Positions 8,823 through 19,219 are shown, numbered from the stretch's first letter. The stretch is DNA of 45,970 nucleotides from Bacteroidaceae bacterium (GCA_024401275.1 JAKSLJ010000030.1:1-45970); one strand, 5' to 3'. A program made the numbers and translations. Notes: generated by a model from the sequence alone, not told the origin.

Positions 8823-9992
8823 TTACTTGATAGAGAACTTGTAAGCAGCGTGACTATAGTACTTCTCGCCTGGGTTAACGACTGGTGATGGCCAATCCTT
8901 AACATTTGGAGAGTTAGGGTACTTCTGGCTCTCGAGACAAACGCTTACGTGAGGAGGATACTTCTTACCGCCCTTGCAAACGAGTTCCTTGTTTTCGCCC
9001 TGGAAGTTACCAGTATAACACTGAACACCTGGTTCATTAGTGAACATCTCCATGAAGATACCTGTCTTTGGAGAGTAGAGAGAAGCACAAACCTGAGTAT
9101 CGTCGCCCTTGCCGTCCTTGTAAGTGTTCAAGCACCAGTTGTGGTCGTAACCGATACCGTTGCTGTTCTTCATCTGCTCGAACTTAGCGTTCACGATAGA
9201 GTCAGCAATAGCGTGTGGCTCACGGAAATCCATTGGAGTGCCTTCTACTGGAGCAATCTCACCTGTTGGGATATAAGCGTCAGTAGCAGGTGTCCAATTA
9301 TCAGCGTTGAGGTAGAGAACCATGTCTGTACCAACGTTTTCAGGATCGCCGTTGAGGTTATAGTAGTTGTGGTTTGTCATGTTGATGACAGTTGGCTTGT
9401 CTGTTTCTGCCTCCCAAGTGATGTCGAGAGTATTGTCGGCAGTAACCTTGTAAGTAGTTACAGCTGTTACGTTGCCAGGGAAACCGTTTTCGCCGTCCTC
9501 TGCCTTGAGAGTGAGCTTGAGAACGCTGTCGCCAATCTGCTCTGCTGCGAGCACCTTGTGCATCCAACCAGTGTTGCCACCGCCGTGGAGGCAGTTAGGG
9601 CCATCGTTTGGACGGAGGTTATAGACAGTATCGTTGAGAGTGAACTTAGCACCTTCGATACGGTTAGCGTAACGACCTACAGAAGAACCGTAGTCACTTG
9701 GAGAGTTCACTGTGTCGGCATACTGAGCGATGTTGTCGTAACCGAGGACAACGTCTGTTGGCTTGCCGTCCTTGTCAGGAACGACGAGTGAAACGACGCG
9801 ACCGCCATAGTTAGTGATGCTCACTTCCATGCCCTTATCATTCTTTAATGTGTAGAGCTTAACTGTGTCGCCACCGATGATAGTGTCGAACTTTGCAGGA
9901 TCAAGTCCTGACTGGAGCGTTGCGCTCTGTTCTGAGCAATTGCAAGCTGCCAAACCAAGTACAGCTGCTACTGCGAATAGGATTTTTTTCAT
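8823..9992 (-). CDS. Aldose 1-epimerase (mutarotase), predicted lipoprotein
   Basis: Interconverts alpha and beta anomers of galactose, glucose or arabinose; here probably on the periplasmic side because of a lipoprotein signal. I start it at the ATG at 9990-9992, giving 389 aa beginning MKKILFAVAAVLGLAACNC with lipobox LAAC, rather than 27 codons upstream where the leader would be disrupted. Catalytic residues of the family are visible: histidines in CLHGGGNTGW and MTNHNYYNL, and the glutamate in VCLESQKYPNSPN. The window holds a second, unanchored mutarotase at 11334-12401, so the pair may serve periplasm and cytosol. Two inverted palindromic elements flank this gene. Confidence 0.93.
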   Translation of the reverse strand: MKKILFAVAAVLGLAACNCSEQSATLQSGLDPAKFDTIIGGDTVKLYTLKNDKGMEVSITNYGGRVVSLVVPDKDGKPTDVVLGYDNIAQYADTVNSPSDYGSSVGRYANRIEGAKFTLNDTVYNLRPNDGPNCLHGGGNTGWMHKVLAAEQIGDSVLKLTLKAEDGENGFPGNVTAVTTYKVTADNTLDITWEAETDKPTVINMTNHNYYNLNGDPENVGTDMVLYLNADNWTPATDAYIPTGEIAPVEGTPMDFREPHAIADSIVNAKFEQMKNSNGIGYDHNWCLNTYKDGKGDDTQVCASLYSPKTGIFMEMFTNEPGVQCYTGNFQGENKELVCKGGKKYPPHVSVCLESQKYPNSPNVKDWPSPVVNPGEKYYSHAAYKFSIK

Positions 9993-10028
9993 TATTGTTA
10001 GGGTTAGAGTTTTAACTAGGTATTTTAT

Positions 10029-10089
10029 TGTAGGGCGAGGATTTCCGAGCCGAATTCGCGAAAAACGGCTCACAAATGTTCGCCATACA
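10029..10089. repeat. GTAGGGCGA palindromic element, copy 2 (inverted)
   Basis: A 61-bp element between galK and the mutarotase lipoprotein gene, in the reverse orientation to 8754-8813. The GAGGATTTCCGAGCCG arm is on the left and the CGGCTCACAAATGTTCG arm on the right. One end is slightly degenerate (CGCCATAC). Confidence 0.8.
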
Positions 10090-10102
10090 TCTCTAAGGAA
10101 TC

Positions 10103-11257
10103 TTATTCAATCTTACGAGCTCCGTCGGCAATCTCAACATCATAAACCTTAAGTTCAATGCCGAACTTTGCCTCGTACTCAGCCTTTGCAGTGTTGACGA
10201 AAGTTTCCTTGAGTTCGTTCTTCACGAGGTTTATTGTGCAGCCACCAAAGCCACCGCCCATAATGCGGCAACCGGTAACTCCATTAGCTTTAGCCACTTC
10301 CGCGAGGAAATCAATCTCTTCGCATGAAACTTCGTAATCTTTGCTCAAGCCTTCGTGAGTTTCGTACATTTTCTTGCCGACAGTTTCAAAATCGCCTGCC
10401 TGGAGAGCTTCACAAACAGCCATTACGCGCTCCTTTTCGCCGAGCACATAAACGGCACGCTTGTAGTCAACAGGATCAATCTCGTCCTTCTTTGCTTCGA
10501 GCATTGCGAAGTCAGCATCGCGGAGAGATTCAACGCCAAGAATCTCAGAAACTGTCTCACAGCTCTGACGACGCTGGTTGTAAGCATTTCCTTCCTCAGA
10601 AGCGAAGCTGTGCTTAACGCCAGAATTGCAGAGAACGAGAGAGTAAGCGTCAGTTTCGAATGGCATGTACTCGAATTCACGAGAACGACAATCAAGACGC
10701 ATCACCTTGCCTTTCTGTCCAAAGCAGCTTGCAAACTGATCCATGATGCCGCAATTCATTCCGAGATACTTGTGTTCAGTTGCCTGTCCGATGAGAGCCA
10801 AATCCCAAGTACTCACAGCATTGTCACCGCCAAAGAGGTCGTTGAGGGCAAAGCCAAAGCAACTTTCAAGAGCTGCAGAAGAAGACATTCCTGCGCCGAG
10901 AGGCACATCGCCGGAAAATGCAGCATTGAAGCCTTCAACCTTGACACCCTTGAGCTGAAGTTCACGCATAACACCGAAAATGTAGCGTGCCCAAGAAGCC
11001 TTTGGGCCATTCTCGTCATTAACAGCAAACTCCACTCTATCTTTCAAATCGATAGAGTAGAGTTGCACGGTGTCTGTTCCGTTAGGGCGGATTTCACAAA
11101 GGATGCCGTTAGAAACGGCACCGGGAAGTACGAATCCGTTATTATAGTCAGTATGCTCACCTATGATATTTATACGGCCAGGGGCAGCATAAATACTGCC
11201 CAATCGGCCGTCAAAATGTTTCACGAAGCGTGAGCGAACATGTTCAATTGTAACCAT
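10103..11257 (-). CDS. galK: Galactokinase
   Basis: GHMP-family kinase converting galactose to galactose-1-phosphate, first committed step of the Leloir pathway. The 384-aa protein has the family length. The galactokinase signature GRINIIGEHTDYNNG lies at about 27-41, the GHMP phosphate-binding loop PLGAGMSSSAALE at about 118-130, and the C-terminal GGGFGGCTINLV near 335. I use the ATG at 11255-11257; a TTG directly before it is not needed. No galT or galE is in the window, so the rest of the Leloir pathway must be elsewhere. It is flanked by the two mutarotase genes, a common arrangement for galactose use. Confidence 0.97.
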   Translation of the reverse strand: MVTIEHVRSRFVKHFDGRLGSIYAAPGRINIIGEHTDYNNGFVLPGAVSNGILCEIRPNGTDTVQLYSIDLKDRVEFAVNDENGPKASWARYIFGVMRELQLKGVKVEGFNAAFSGDVPLGAGMSSSAALESCFGFALNDLFGGDNAVSTWDLALIGQATEHKYLGMNCGIMDQFASCFGQKGKVMRLDCRSREFEYMPFETDAYSLVLCNSGVKHSFASEEGNAYNQRRQSCETVSEILGVESLRDADFAMLEAKKDEIDPVDYKRAVYVLGEKERVMAVCEALQAGDFETVGKKMYETHEGLSKDYEVSCEEIDFLAEVAKANGVTGCRIMGGGFGGCTINLVKNELKETFVNTAKAEYEAKFGIELKVYDVEIADGARKIE

Positions 11258-11273
11258 CAAACAAATGATAATT

Positions 11274-11335
11274 CAAAAGTGAAAATTGAAAAATGCTCAA
11301 GGTGCAGCACTTTTCAATTTTCATTTTCACTTTTT
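11274..11335. repeat. AT-rich inverted repeat between the two gal genes
   Basis: AAAAGTGAAAATTGAAAA pairs with TTTTCAATTTTCATTTTC around a small GC loop, reaching the stop codon of the upstream mutarotase gene. It resembles the AT-rich hairpin at 2089-2169 in style and position. On the minus strand it could form a hairpin at the 3' end of the first cistron. Confidence 0.65.
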
Positions 11336-12401
11336 ATTCAACAACACCAAACTTATAGATTGTCTTTGACTTAAGGCGCTCTCCTGGACGGAGAACTACA
11401 GAAGGGAAGTAGTTGCGGTTTGGTGAATCTGGGAAGTGCTGAGTTTCAAGACAAACAGCAGAGCGACGTGGGAATGTAGCGCCTTCAGGGCCAACGATGT
11501 CGCGAACGAAGTTGTCGCAGTAAAGCTGGCAACCTGGCTCAGTAGTATAAACTTCAAGAGTACGGCCGCTTTCTGGCTCTGTAAGACGAGCAGCGAATGA
11601 AAGTTCACCTTCCTCGCGCTTGTTGAGGACATAGTTATGGTCGTAACCAGAACCGTTCTTGATCTGCTCGTGATCTGCGTTCTGCTCAAGACCTATAGCC
11701 TTTGGCTTGCGGAAATCGAATGGAGTACCCTCTACCTTGAGGATTTCACCTGTAGGAATACACTCAGTGTCAACAGGGAGGTAGAAGTCAGCGTTCATCT
11801 CAAGAATCTGGTTGTCAACAGTAGCTGTTGGATTCTTGATACCACCGAGAGAGAAGAATGCGTGGTTAGTAAGAGCTGCGATAGTTGTCTTGTTTGTAGT
11901 TGCGAGATATTCAATGCAGAGTTCGTTGTCATCTGTAAGAGAATAGATAACAGTAACCTTCATCTCACCAGTGAAACCTTCCTCACCGTATGGAGAAGTG
12001 TACTTGAGCACGATTGTCTGGTCGTTCATAGGAGTAACGTCCCACACCTTCTTGTTGAAGCCCTTCATACCACCATGGAGAGTGTTTCTGCCCTCGTTCT
12101 GAGGAAGCTGATACTTCTTGCCATTGAGATAGAACTGACCACCTGCGATACGGTTGCCGTAACGACCGATAGTAGTTGAAAGATACTTCTGAGAGCTGTT
12201 GAGGATAGCATCAATGCTGTCGTGACCGCCAATCACGTTCTCAAAGTTACCGTTCTTGTCTGGTACATAAATACCGATGATGGCAGCACCGAAGTTTGTG
12301 ATGGCAACTTCCATTCCGTTAGCATTCTTGAGAGTGTAGAGATCTGTCTGCTTGCCATCTACTGTGGCCTGAAAAGCAGATTGCTGAATTCCTGGTATCA
12401 T
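11334..12401 (-). CDS. galM: Aldose 1-epimerase (galactose mutarotase), cytosolic
   Basis: Anomer interconversion of hexoses and arabinose inside the cell, feeding galactokinase and isomerases with the right anomer. The 355-aa protein has no signal peptide (MIPGIQQSAFQ...). The catalytic histidines lie in NTLHGGMKGFNKK and LTNHAFFSLGG and the general base glutamate in VCLETQHFPDSPN. It is the first gene after the -7 box at 12455-12462, followed 76 bp later by galK. It is clearly related to the lipoprotein mutarotase at 8823-9992 but differs enough that a recent duplication is unlikely. Confidence 0.95.
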   Translation of the reverse strand: MIPGIQQSAFQATVDGKQTDLYTLKNANGMEVAITNFGAAIIGIYVPDKNGNFENVIGGHDSIDAILNSSQKYLSTTIGRYGNRIAGGQFYLNGKKYQLPQNEGRNTLHGGMKGFNKKVWDVTPMNDQTIVLKYTSPYGEEGFTGEMKVTVIYSLTDDNELCIEYLATTNKTTIAALTNHAFFSLGGIKNPTATVDNQILEMNADFYLPVDTECIPTGEILKVEGTPFDFRKPKAIGLEQNADHEQIKNGSGYDHNYVLNKREEGELSFAARLTEPESGRTLEVYTTEPGCQLYCDNFVRDIVGPEGATFPRRSAVCLETQHFPDSPNRNYFPSVVLRPGERLKSKTIYKFGVVE

Positions 12402-12454
12402 ACTAGTTTTATTTTGATTTAGTTATTAATTATTATTTTTCTTTTATAACGCTG

Positions 12455-12462
12455 CAAAGTTA
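12455..12462 (-). promoter_or_regulatory. Bacteroidetes-type -7 box for the gal/ara array
   Basis: On the minus strand this reads TAACTTTG, a perfect match to the TAnnTTTG consensus, 53 bp before the mutarotase start. No well-placed TTG -33 element is visible, so strength is uncertain. It implies the transcript begins with galM and reads through galK and the transporter. Confidence 0.6.
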
Positions 12463-12598
12463 ACAAATATTTAACAAAAATCATACTTATTGACACAAAA
12501 TTTATATTTTTGACGAAATTATTACATAATAAGGTTAAATAATTCCCCAAAATAGCAACTTGACTTTACAAAAAATCAAGAAATCAAGTAAAGTTTAA

Positions 12599-12628
12599 TT
12601 GCAATTTCACAAAAAAACAGTAACTTTG
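12599..12628 (+). promoter_or_regulatory. Promoter of the GH95 gene
   Basis: TTG at 12599-12601, a 19-bp spacer and TAACTTTG at 12621-12628 exactly fit the Bacteroidetes -33/-7 promoter. Transcription should start a few bases later, which rules out the long upstream reading of the GH95 ORF from 12599 and supports the ATG at 12710. Confidence 0.8.
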
Positions 12629-12709
12629 CAGCAGTTTTTATCATTATATAAACAAAAAAACATCATCAGATTGATAGTAAAATCACCATCATACAAGAAC
12701 AAACAATTC

Positions 12710-15175
12710 ATGAAGAAAGCACTTATTTTACTGATAGCAAGCGTCATTACATTGACAGCAACGGCTCAACAATCGGGACAAAAAACATTGAGCGAAAAGC
12801 AGGAACAAAGACTTGGACAAGACAAGCCGGAACTGAAACTATGGTACAACAAACCAGCAACTTGCTTCGAAGAGGCACTGCCTATTGGCAACGGCAAGCT
12901 GGGTGCCATGATCTACGGTGGCGCAGAAGTGGATTCCATCTACCTGAACGACATCACGATGTGGTCGGGGAAACCATTTGACAAGCAACTTGACAAAGAT
13001 GCCCACCAATGGCTTCCTGCCGTAAGAGAGGCGTTGTTCAAAGAAGATTACAAGCTTGCCGACTCACTGCAACTTCACCTTCAAGGACACAACTCGCAGT
13101 TCTACCGTCCTTTGGCGCAGCTCTACATCACGGACAACGATCTTCATAAAGCTAAGGCAACCAGATACAAGCGTAGCCTTAGCCTTGACAACAGTATCTA
13201 CACCGAAACCTACCATCATGGCGATTTCGGCGTGTATTCACGCACTATTTTTGCATCTAACCCAGATCGTCTTATTGCCATCAAACTAAAAGCGCACTAC
13301 GACGAGGGCGAAGGTTTAGGTCGCATAAACAACACGCTCCGAATGTCGGCTATCGTACCTCACGAGACGAAAGCAGAAGGCAAGTCAATCACCGTGCAAG
13401 GTCGCTCTGACGAAGACGAAAACAGCATTCATTTCTACACAAAACTCATCGTTCAAAACAAGGATGGCGAGGTAAAAGCTAGTGGAGATTCGCTCGTTAT
13501 AACAGATGCTTCGGAGGTCGTAATCTATATAATAAACGAAACAAATTTCAAGGCGTACAACATTCAGCCGGACAAGAACAACAAGGATTACATCGACGCG
13601 GTAAACCTTCAAGCTCAGCGACTTGAGCACAAATCGTTTGAAAGCATCATGCAGCGTCACACGCTCGATTACAAGCAGATTTTCAATCGCTTCAACATCA
13701 TGCTGAACAATGCAAGCGAACCGAAGGACATTCCTACCGACGAACTCCTTAAACGCTACAACGACCAGCAGAACAAACTCACATCTGACTATGCCTCATA
13801 CCTCGAAATGCTCTACACGCAGTACGGTCGCTATCTGCTCATTTCATGTTCACGCACAGAGGGAGTACCAGCCAATCTACAAGGACTTTGGGCAGTAACA
13901 AAAGATTCACCATGGCGCGGAAACTACACCGTAAACATAAACCTAGAGGAGAACTACTGGCCGGCAGAAGTGGCGAACATGCAAGAGATGACGGCTCCGC
14001 TTAACGGTTTCATAAAGGCTCTTGCAGACAACGGACAAAGCACGGCACGCAACTATTATAATGTACAAAAAGGATGGTGTTCAAGTCACAACTCTGACAT
14101 CTGGGCGATGACGAATCCTGTAGGCGAAAAGCGCGAATGGCCGGAATGGTCAAACTGGAACATGGGTGGAGCATGGCTCGTGGAAGCACTTTGGGAGCAC
14201 TTCCTCTTCTCCATGGACAAGGATTATCTTCGCTCTACGGCTTACCCTCTGATGAAGGGTGCTGCGGAGTTCTGTTTGGAATGGCTCATCAAGAACCCGA
14301 AAAACAAGGGAGAACTCATCACCGCACCTTCCACATCGCCTGAAAATGAGTACATTACAGACGAAGGTTACAACGGTCAAACTTGCTACGGAGGAACAGC
14401 TGATCTCGCCATTATACGCGAACTTTTCCAGAACACATCTGCTGCATGCGAGATTCTCGGTACAGACAAGCAACTGAAGAGCCAGATTGACAAGGCATTG
14501 AAGAAACTGCGACCTTACCATGTTGGCAAACGCGGTAATCTCATGGAGTGGTATCACGACTGGGAAGACAAGGATTGGCATCACCGCCATCAGTCGCACC
14601 TCATTGGCCTTTACCCTGGTCAGCAATACGAGAAAATGCCTGTCACAGCGAAATCAAACTTCGTTGCCGACAAGGAGTTCATTGCCACATCTCAGCAGGA
14701 TTTCCTGAACGCTTGCGAGAAAACTCTCGAGATAAAAGGCGACCAATCAACGGGGTGGTCAACTGGTTGGCGCATAAACCTTTGGGCACGCCTGATGAAA
14801 GGCGACACTGCCTATCATTATCTCCAAAAACTCCTCACCGATGTAGATCCTCGCAACCCTCGCAGCGGCACTTATCCGAACCTCTTTGACGCTCATCCGC
14901 CATTCCAGATTGACGGAAATTTCGGAGGCACAGCGGGCGTCTGCGAGATGCTTGTTCAGAGCAGTTATTCGCCTGTAAATGGCACAGTAATAAAACTCCT
15001 GCCAGCATTGCCAAAGGCATGGAAAAGCGGTAAGGTGGAGGGCATACGCACAAGGGGCGGCTACACCGTATTTCTGGAGTGGGAAAACAGCAAGGTTAAA
15101 AGCTGCATAATCCTTGACAAAGACGGAAAAATCGTTGACCAAAACAACGAGAAAAACCTGAAGATTGTTCAATAA
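12710..15175 (+). CDS. GH95 family glycoside hydrolase (alpha-L-fucosidase type)
   Basis: Secreted or periplasmic exo-glycosidase expected to remove terminal alpha-1,2-L-fucose, or alpha-L-galactose as some gut GH95 enzymes do, from glycans. The 821-aa protein starts MKKALILLIASVITLTATAQQ, a clear signal peptide. The N-terminal domain begins LWYNKPATCFEEALPIGNGKLGAMIYGG, typical of GH95. Residues matching the known catalytic set are N409 and N411 (in the NINLEENYWP stretch), E545 (STSPENEY) and D735 (FQIDGNFGG), with spacing close to that in the Bifidobacterium fucosidase AfcA. It diverges from the gal genes and has its own promoter. No SusC/SusD pair is nearby, so it is not inside a classic PUL here. 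Fucose versus galactose specificity is open. Confidence 0.95.
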   Translation: MKKALILLIASVITLTATAQQSGQKTLSEKQEQRLGQDKPELKLWYNKPATCFEEALPIGNGKLGAMIYGGAEVDSIYLNDITMWSGKPFDKQLDKDAHQWLPAVREALFKEDYKLADSLQLHLQGHNSQFYRPLAQLYITDNDLHKAKATRYKRSLSLDNSIYTETYHHGDFGVYSRTIFASNPDRLIAIKLKAHYDEGEGLGRINNTLRMSAIVPHETKAEGKSITVQGRSDEDENSIHFYTKLIVQNKDGEVKASGDSLVITDASEVVIYIINETNFKAYNIQPDKNNKDYIDAVNLQAQRLEHKSFESIMQRHTLDYKQIFNRFNIMLNNASEPKDIPTDELLKRYNDQQNKLTSDYASYLEMLYTQYGRYLLISCSRTEGVPANLQGLWAVTKDSPWRGNYTVNINLEENYWPAEVANMQEMTAPLNGFIKALADNGQSTARNYYNVQKGWCSSHNSDIWAMTNPVGEKREWPEWSNWNMGGAWLVEALWEHFLFSMDKDYLRSTAYPLMKGAAEFCLEWLIKNPKNKGELITAPSTSPENEYITDEGYNGQTCYGGTADLAIIRELFQNTSAACEILGTDKQLKSQIDKALKKLRPYHVGKRGNLMEWYHDWEDKDWHHRHQSHLIGLYPGQQYEKMPVTAKSNFVADKEFIATSQQDFLNACEKTLEIKGDQSTGWSTGWRINLWARLMKGDTAYHYLQKLLTDVDPRNPRSGTYPNLFDAHPPFQIDGNFGGTAGVCEMLVQSSYSPVNGTVIKLLPALPKAWKSGKVEGIRTRGGYTVFLEWENSKVKSCIILDKDGKIVDQNNEKNLKIVQ

Positions 15176-15274
15176 ACACAAAAATACCGCCATAAGAAAT
15201 TGAGTTATTGCAATATTTATTGCTGTTTTTTGCAATATTTTGCCATTAAAAAGCTCCTTATGACAAAAATTGTG

Positions 15275-15282
15275 TAACTTTG
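15275..15282 (+). promoter_or_regulatory. -7 box upstream of the PBP gene
   Basis: TAACTTTG matches TAnnTTTG, 75 bp ahead of the ATG at 15358. No TTG is found at the expected -33 distance. It overlaps the longest possible ORF start, so the shorter start is preferred. Confidence 0.55.
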
Positions 15283-15357
15283 TCGCGATTTTTTAGAACC
15301 TCAAATAGAGATCTTCCATCAGAACCTCTCACTAACAGAAAACATCATACACAGAAT

Positions 15358-17646
15358 ATGAAGAATAAGATTATCAAATGGATTTGGATAACATTCGCCG
15401 CTGTAATTCTTTTCAGCGCTGCAATTGTTGTCGGTGCATGGAACGGCTGGATTTGCGACATGCCAGATTTCAAATCTCTGCAAAATCCCGTGGACGAATA
15501 TGCTTCCATGGTTTATTCGTCTGACGGAAAACTGATCGGTCAGTACAACGTGGCAAGAGCCAACCGCCGCGCTGCCGACTACAAGGAACTTTCTCCATAC
15601 ATCGTGGAGGCACTCGTTGCCACTGAGGACGAGCGTTTCTACGAGCACTCTGGTATTGATGCCATCGGCCTTGGACGCGCCATCGTGAAACGCGGTTTCA
15701 TGGGCGATGTTTCTGCCGGTGGTGGTTCTACTATCACACAGCAGCTGGCAAAGATGCTCTTCTCCGAGACAGCAAAGACAGTAACCGATCGACTCTTGCA
15801 GAAACCGGTGGAATGGCTTATCGCCGTGAAACTTGAAAAGCAGTTCACCAAGGAAGAGATCATCACGATGTATCTCAATCAGTTCAACTTCCTCAATGGT
15901 GCTTACGGTATCAAGACAGCTTCACAGATTTACTTCAACAAGAAGCCAAGTGACCTTACTCGTGCGGAATGTGCGCTGTTTGTTGGTATGTGCAAGAACC
16001 CTAGTTACTTCAACCCTCTCCGCCACCCTGAGCGCACTTGCGAGCGTCGTAATGTCGTTCTCAAGCAGATGGTGAAGGCGGGTTACCTCACAGAAGAGGA
16101 ATACGAAAAGGACAGCAAGGAAGAACTCAACCTTACAAACTATAAACCAGCTTCGCACAAAGACGGCCAGGCACCATATTTCCGCGAGTTCCTTCGCCAC
16201 TACATGATGGCAGAGAAGCCGGTAAGAGAGAATTATCCTTCATGGCAGAAGGTGCAGTACTGCATTGACTCTGCTCTCTATGTCCGCGACCCTCTCTTCG
16301 GTTGGTGTACAAAGAACCACAAGGCAGACGGAAGCAACTACAACATCTACACAGATGGCCTTAAGATTTACACTTCTATCGACACTCGCATGCAGAAATA
16401 TGCCGAGGAAGCAGTGTTTGAACGCGTAGCAGTAGAGCTTCAGCCAAGCTTCAACAGATACTGTAGCGGCCTTCGCTATGCACCTTTCAACAACTCGGCT
16501 TCAAGACGTGACATCGAGCGCGACATGAATCGTTCATGGAAGAACTCAGAGCGTTACAATCGCATGAAAGATGCTGGCGCTTCGGAAGAGGAAATTGCAA
16601 AGGCTTACCGCACTCCTATCAAGATGAAGCTCTTCACCTACGATGGCGGCAAGGAAGAGACAATGACTCCTGAAGATTCCATCCGCTACATGAAGCGTTT
16701 CCTCCGCGCAGGTTTCGTCAGCATGGATCCTACAACAGGCGATGTCAAGGCTTATGTTGGTGGTACTGACTTCGAGGCATTCGGTTACGATATGGCTGGT
16801 CAGGGACGCCGCCAGGTTGGTTCTACCATGAAACCATTTCTCTACTCTCTGATGGTACAGAACGGCATGAGCCCTTGCGATCCTGTATCCAATGTAAGAA
16901 AGAGCTACGGCGGCTGGTGTCCTAAGGGCGGCGGTGGCGGTGGTACCGTCATGCTGAAGCAGGGCCTTGCACAGTCAAACAATACTGTAGCCGCTTACCT
17001 CATGAGCCTTATCGACCCAAGAGATTTCCTCACATGGCTCGACCTTTTCGGCATTCCTGCTTACTATCAGACACCGAGCATGGCTCTTTGTCTTGGCCCT
17101 CTTGAGATTTCCGTACTCAACCTTATCAGCGGTTATACAACATTCGTCAACGATGGCCTTCACATGAGCCCTCGTCTTGTAACAAAGATCACTGACCAGC
17201 AGGGAAATACTCTCGCTGAGTTTGCTCCTCGCATGAACGAGATTCTTTCGCAGGAAGCTGCTTGGAATATGCAGATCATGCTTCAGGGCGTAGTAAATAC
17301 TGGTACTGCAAGACGCTTGCGCGGCATGGGATTCACTGGAGAAATCGGTGGCAAGACAGGTACTACAAACGACTGTACCGACTTCTGGTACGTTGGTGTT
17401 GCTCCTAAGCTCGTATCTGGCGGCTGGGTAGGCGGTGAAGAGCGCGATGTTCACTTCGTAACCGGTCAGGGTGCTGAGCAAGCTCTCCCTATGTGGGCGA
17501 AATACATGAAGAAGGTTTATGCTGACCAATCGCTCGGAATTTCCCAATCTGACACATTCAGTGTACCAAAGAAATACGACGGATGTGATAAGAGCAAGCG
17601 AGTTGACTCTGACCAGCTTAACGACATCACAGAGATCTACAACTAA
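15358..17646 (+). CDS. Class A penicillin-binding protein (PBP1A type)
   Basis: Bifunctional peptidoglycan synthase: glycan polymerisation by a GT51 domain and peptide cross-linking by a transpeptidase domain, in the periplasm and anchored by one helix. The 762-aa protein has an N-terminal membrane segment (about 5-27). GT51 motifs are [14 protein letters not shown] near residue 87 and [13 protein letters not shown] near 121. The transpeptidase motifs are STMK near 488, SNN near 540 and KTGT near 665. There is no extra C-terminal PBP1C domain, and a glycine run ([10 protein letters not shown]) lies between the SxxK and SNN motifs. The start at 15358 gives the standard N-terminus. It is followed by proS 91 bp later. 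Confidence 0.96.
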   Translation: MKNKIIKWIWITFAAVILFSAAIVVGAWNGWICDMPDFKSLQNPVDEYASMVYSSDGKLIGQYNVARANRRAADYKELSPYIVEALVATEDERFYEHSGIDAIGLGRAIVKRGFMGDVSAGGGSTITQQLAKMLFSETAKTVTDRLLQKPVEWLIAVKLEKQFTKEEIITMYLNQFNFLNGAYGIKTASQIYFNKKPSDLTRAECALFVGMCKNPSYFNPLRHPERTCERRNVVLKQMVKAGYLTEEEYEKDSKEELNLTNYKPASHKDGQAPYFREFLRHYMMAEKPVRENYPSWQKVQYCIDSALYVRDPLFGWCTKNHKADGSNYNIYTDGLKIYTSIDTRMQKYAEEAVFERVAVELQPSFNRYCSGLRYAPFNNSASRRDIERDMNRSWKNSERYNRMKDAGASEEEIAKAYRTPIKMKLFTYDGGKEETMTPEDSIRYMKRFLRAGFVSMDPTTGDVKAYVGGTDFEAFGYDMAGQGRRQVGSTMKPFLYSLMVQNGMSPCDPVSNVRKSYGGWCPKGGGGGGTVMLKQGLAQSNNTVAAYLMSLIDPRDFLTWLDLFGIPAYYQTPSMALCLGPLEISVLNLISGYTTFVNDGLHMSPRLVTKITDQQGNTLAEFAPRMNEILSQEAAWNMQIMLQGVVNTGTARRLRGMGFTGEIGGKTGTTNDCTDFWYVGVAPKLVSGGWVGGEERDVHFVTGQGAEQALPMWAKYMKKVYADQSLGISQSDTFSVPKKYDGCDKSKRVDSDQLNDITEIYN

Positions 17647-17681
17647 GCATTTACAACTAAGCACAAAGAAGCCCCCGTTTT

Positions 17682-17696
17682 CAAAGTATAACTTTG
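17682..17696 (+). promoter_or_regulatory. -7 box (within a small palindrome) upstream of proS
   Basis: CAAAGTATAACTTTG is a short palindrome whose right half contains TAACTTTG (17689-17696), 41 bp before the proS ATG. No TTG -33 element is visible at standard spacing. Confidence 0.5.
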
Positions 17697-17737
17697 AACA
17701 AAACAATAACGAACCAAAAATAAAAAACAAAGATATA

Positions 17738-19219
17738 ATGGCAGAACTTAAAGAACTGACAAAAAGAGCTGACAACTACAGTCAGTGGTATAACGACCTC
17801 ATCGTGAAGGCCGACCTTGCTGAGCAGTCAGCAGTACGCGGCTGCATGGTTATCAAGCCATACGGTTACGCAATATGGGAGAAGATGCAGCAGCAGCTTG
17901 ACAAGATGTTCAAGGAAACTGGCGCCGTAAACGCTTATTTCCCACTCCTCATCCCAAAGTCATTCCTCTCTCGTGAGGCAGAGCATGTTGAAGGCTTTGC
18001 AAAGGAATGTGCCGTAGTTACCCACTATCGTCTCCGCGCTAAGGAAGACAAGAGCGGCGTAGAGGTTGACCCAGCAGCAAAGCTTGAGGAGGAACTCATC
18101 GTTCGTCCAACTTCAGAGACAATCATCTGGAACACATACAAGAACTGGATTCACTCTTGGCGCGATCTGCCTTTGATGTGCAACCAGTGGTGTAACGTAA
18201 TGCGTTGGGAAATGCGTACTCGTCCTTTCCTCCGCACATCAGAATTCCTCTGGCAGGAAGGTCACACTGCTCACGCTACTCGCGAAGAAGCTGAGGAAGA
18301 GGCACAGAAGATGCTCGGCGTTTATGCCAAGTTTGCAGAGGAATGGATGGCAGTGCCTGTTGTTCAGGGTGTTAAGAGTGAAACAGAGCGTTTCGCAGGT
18401 GCTCTCGACACTTACACTATCGAGGCAATGATGCAAGATGGTAAGGCACTCCAGAGCGGTACATCTCACTTCCTCGGACAGAACTTCGCAAAGGCATTTG
18501 ACGTAACATATCTCACAAAGGAAAACAAGCCAGAGTATGTTTGGGCAACATCTTGGGGCGTTTCTACTCGTCTTATCGGTGCGCTTATCATGACTCACTC
18601 TGACGACAACGGCCTTGTTCTTCCTCCACGCCTTGCTCCACTTCAGGTTGTCATCGTACCTATCAGCAAGGGCGAGAAGCTTCAAGCAATCACAGAAAAG
18701 CTCAACCCTGTTATCGAGAAGCTCCGCGCAGCTGGCATTACTGTCAAGTACGACGATGCTGACAACAAGCGTCCGGGCTTCAAGTTCGCTGAATACGAGC
18801 TCAAGGGTGTTCCTGTACGCCTCGTTATGGGTAACCGCGACCTTGAGAACGGCACTATCGAAGTTATGCGTCGTGATACTCTCGAGAAGGAAACTCGCTC
18901 CGTAGAAGGCATCGCTGAGTATGTTATCGAGCTTCTTGAGGACATCCAGAAGAACATCTTCAACAAGGCACTCACTGCTCGCGACGAGAAGATCTATACT
19001 TGCTCCGACTACGAAGAGTTCAAGGCAAAGGTTAAGGATGGCGGTTTCTTCTTCTGCCCATGGGACGGAACAGCTGAAACAGAAGCCAAGATCAAGGAAG
19101 AAACTCAGGCAACAATCCGCTGTGTGCCTTTCCATATCCCTCAGCCAGAAAACCTCGGCGTAGATATGGTAACCGGCGCTCCAGCTAAGCAGTGGGTAAT
19201 CATTGCCCGTAGCTATTAA
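17738..19219 (+). CDS. proS: Prolyl-tRNA synthetase, archaeal/eukaryal type
   Basis: Charges tRNA-Pro with proline in the cytosol. The 493-aa protein is the short form without the bacterial editing insertion, as expected in Bacteroidetes. Class II motif 2 is visible as [20 protein letters not shown], motif 3 as [19 protein letters not shown], and the C-terminus ends in the family-typical ARSY. The start is the ATG at 17738 ([20 protein letters not shown]); the open frame reaches back into the PBP gene but that part is not protein-like. Three palindromic repeats follow its stop codon. Confidence 0.98.
   Translation: MAELKELTKRADNYSQWYNDLIVKADLAEQSAVRGCMVIKPYGYAIWEKMQQQLDKMFKETGAVNAYFPLLIPKSFLSREAEHVEGFAKECAVVTHYRLRAKEDKSGVEVDPAAKLEEELIVRPTSETIIWNTYKNWIHSWRDLPLMCNQWCNVMRWEMRTRPFLRTSEFLWQEGHTAHATREEAEEEAQKMLGVYAKFAEEWMAVPVVQGVKSETERFAGALDTYTIEAMMQDGKALQSGTSHFLGQNFAKAFDVTYLTKENKPEYVWATSWGVSTRLIGALIMTHSDDNGLVLPPRLAPLQVVIVPISKGEKLQAITEKLNPVIEKLRAAGITVKYDDADNKRPGFKFAEYELKGVPVRLVMGNRDLENGTIEVMRRDTLEKETRSVEGIAEYVIELLEDIQKNIFNKALTARDEKIYTCSDYEEFKAKVKDGGFFFCPWDGTAETEAKIKEETQATIRCVPFHIPQPENLGVDMVTGAPAKQWVIIARSY

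Noticed and set aside
8949-9791. A 280-codon plus-strand ORF opposite the mutarotase lipoprotein
   Set aside because: Antisense shadow; the minus strand has all catalytic motifs of a mutarotase.
10355-11233. A 292-codon plus-strand ORF opposite galK
   Set aside because: Antisense shadow of an unmistakable galactokinase; no promoter or protein character of its own.
12599-12709. Longer N-terminus for the GH95 protein
   Set aside because: This stretch contains the -33/-7 promoter, so it cannot be translated from its first codon; the ATG at 12710 gives a proper signal peptide.
17519-17737. Longer N-terminus for proS reaching into the PBP gene
   Set aside because: The added residues do not fit the family, and a -7 box lies at 17689-17696 just before the accepted ATG.
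18239-19135. A 298-codon minus-strand ORF opposite proS
   Set aside because: Antisense to a clear prolyl-tRNA synthetase.
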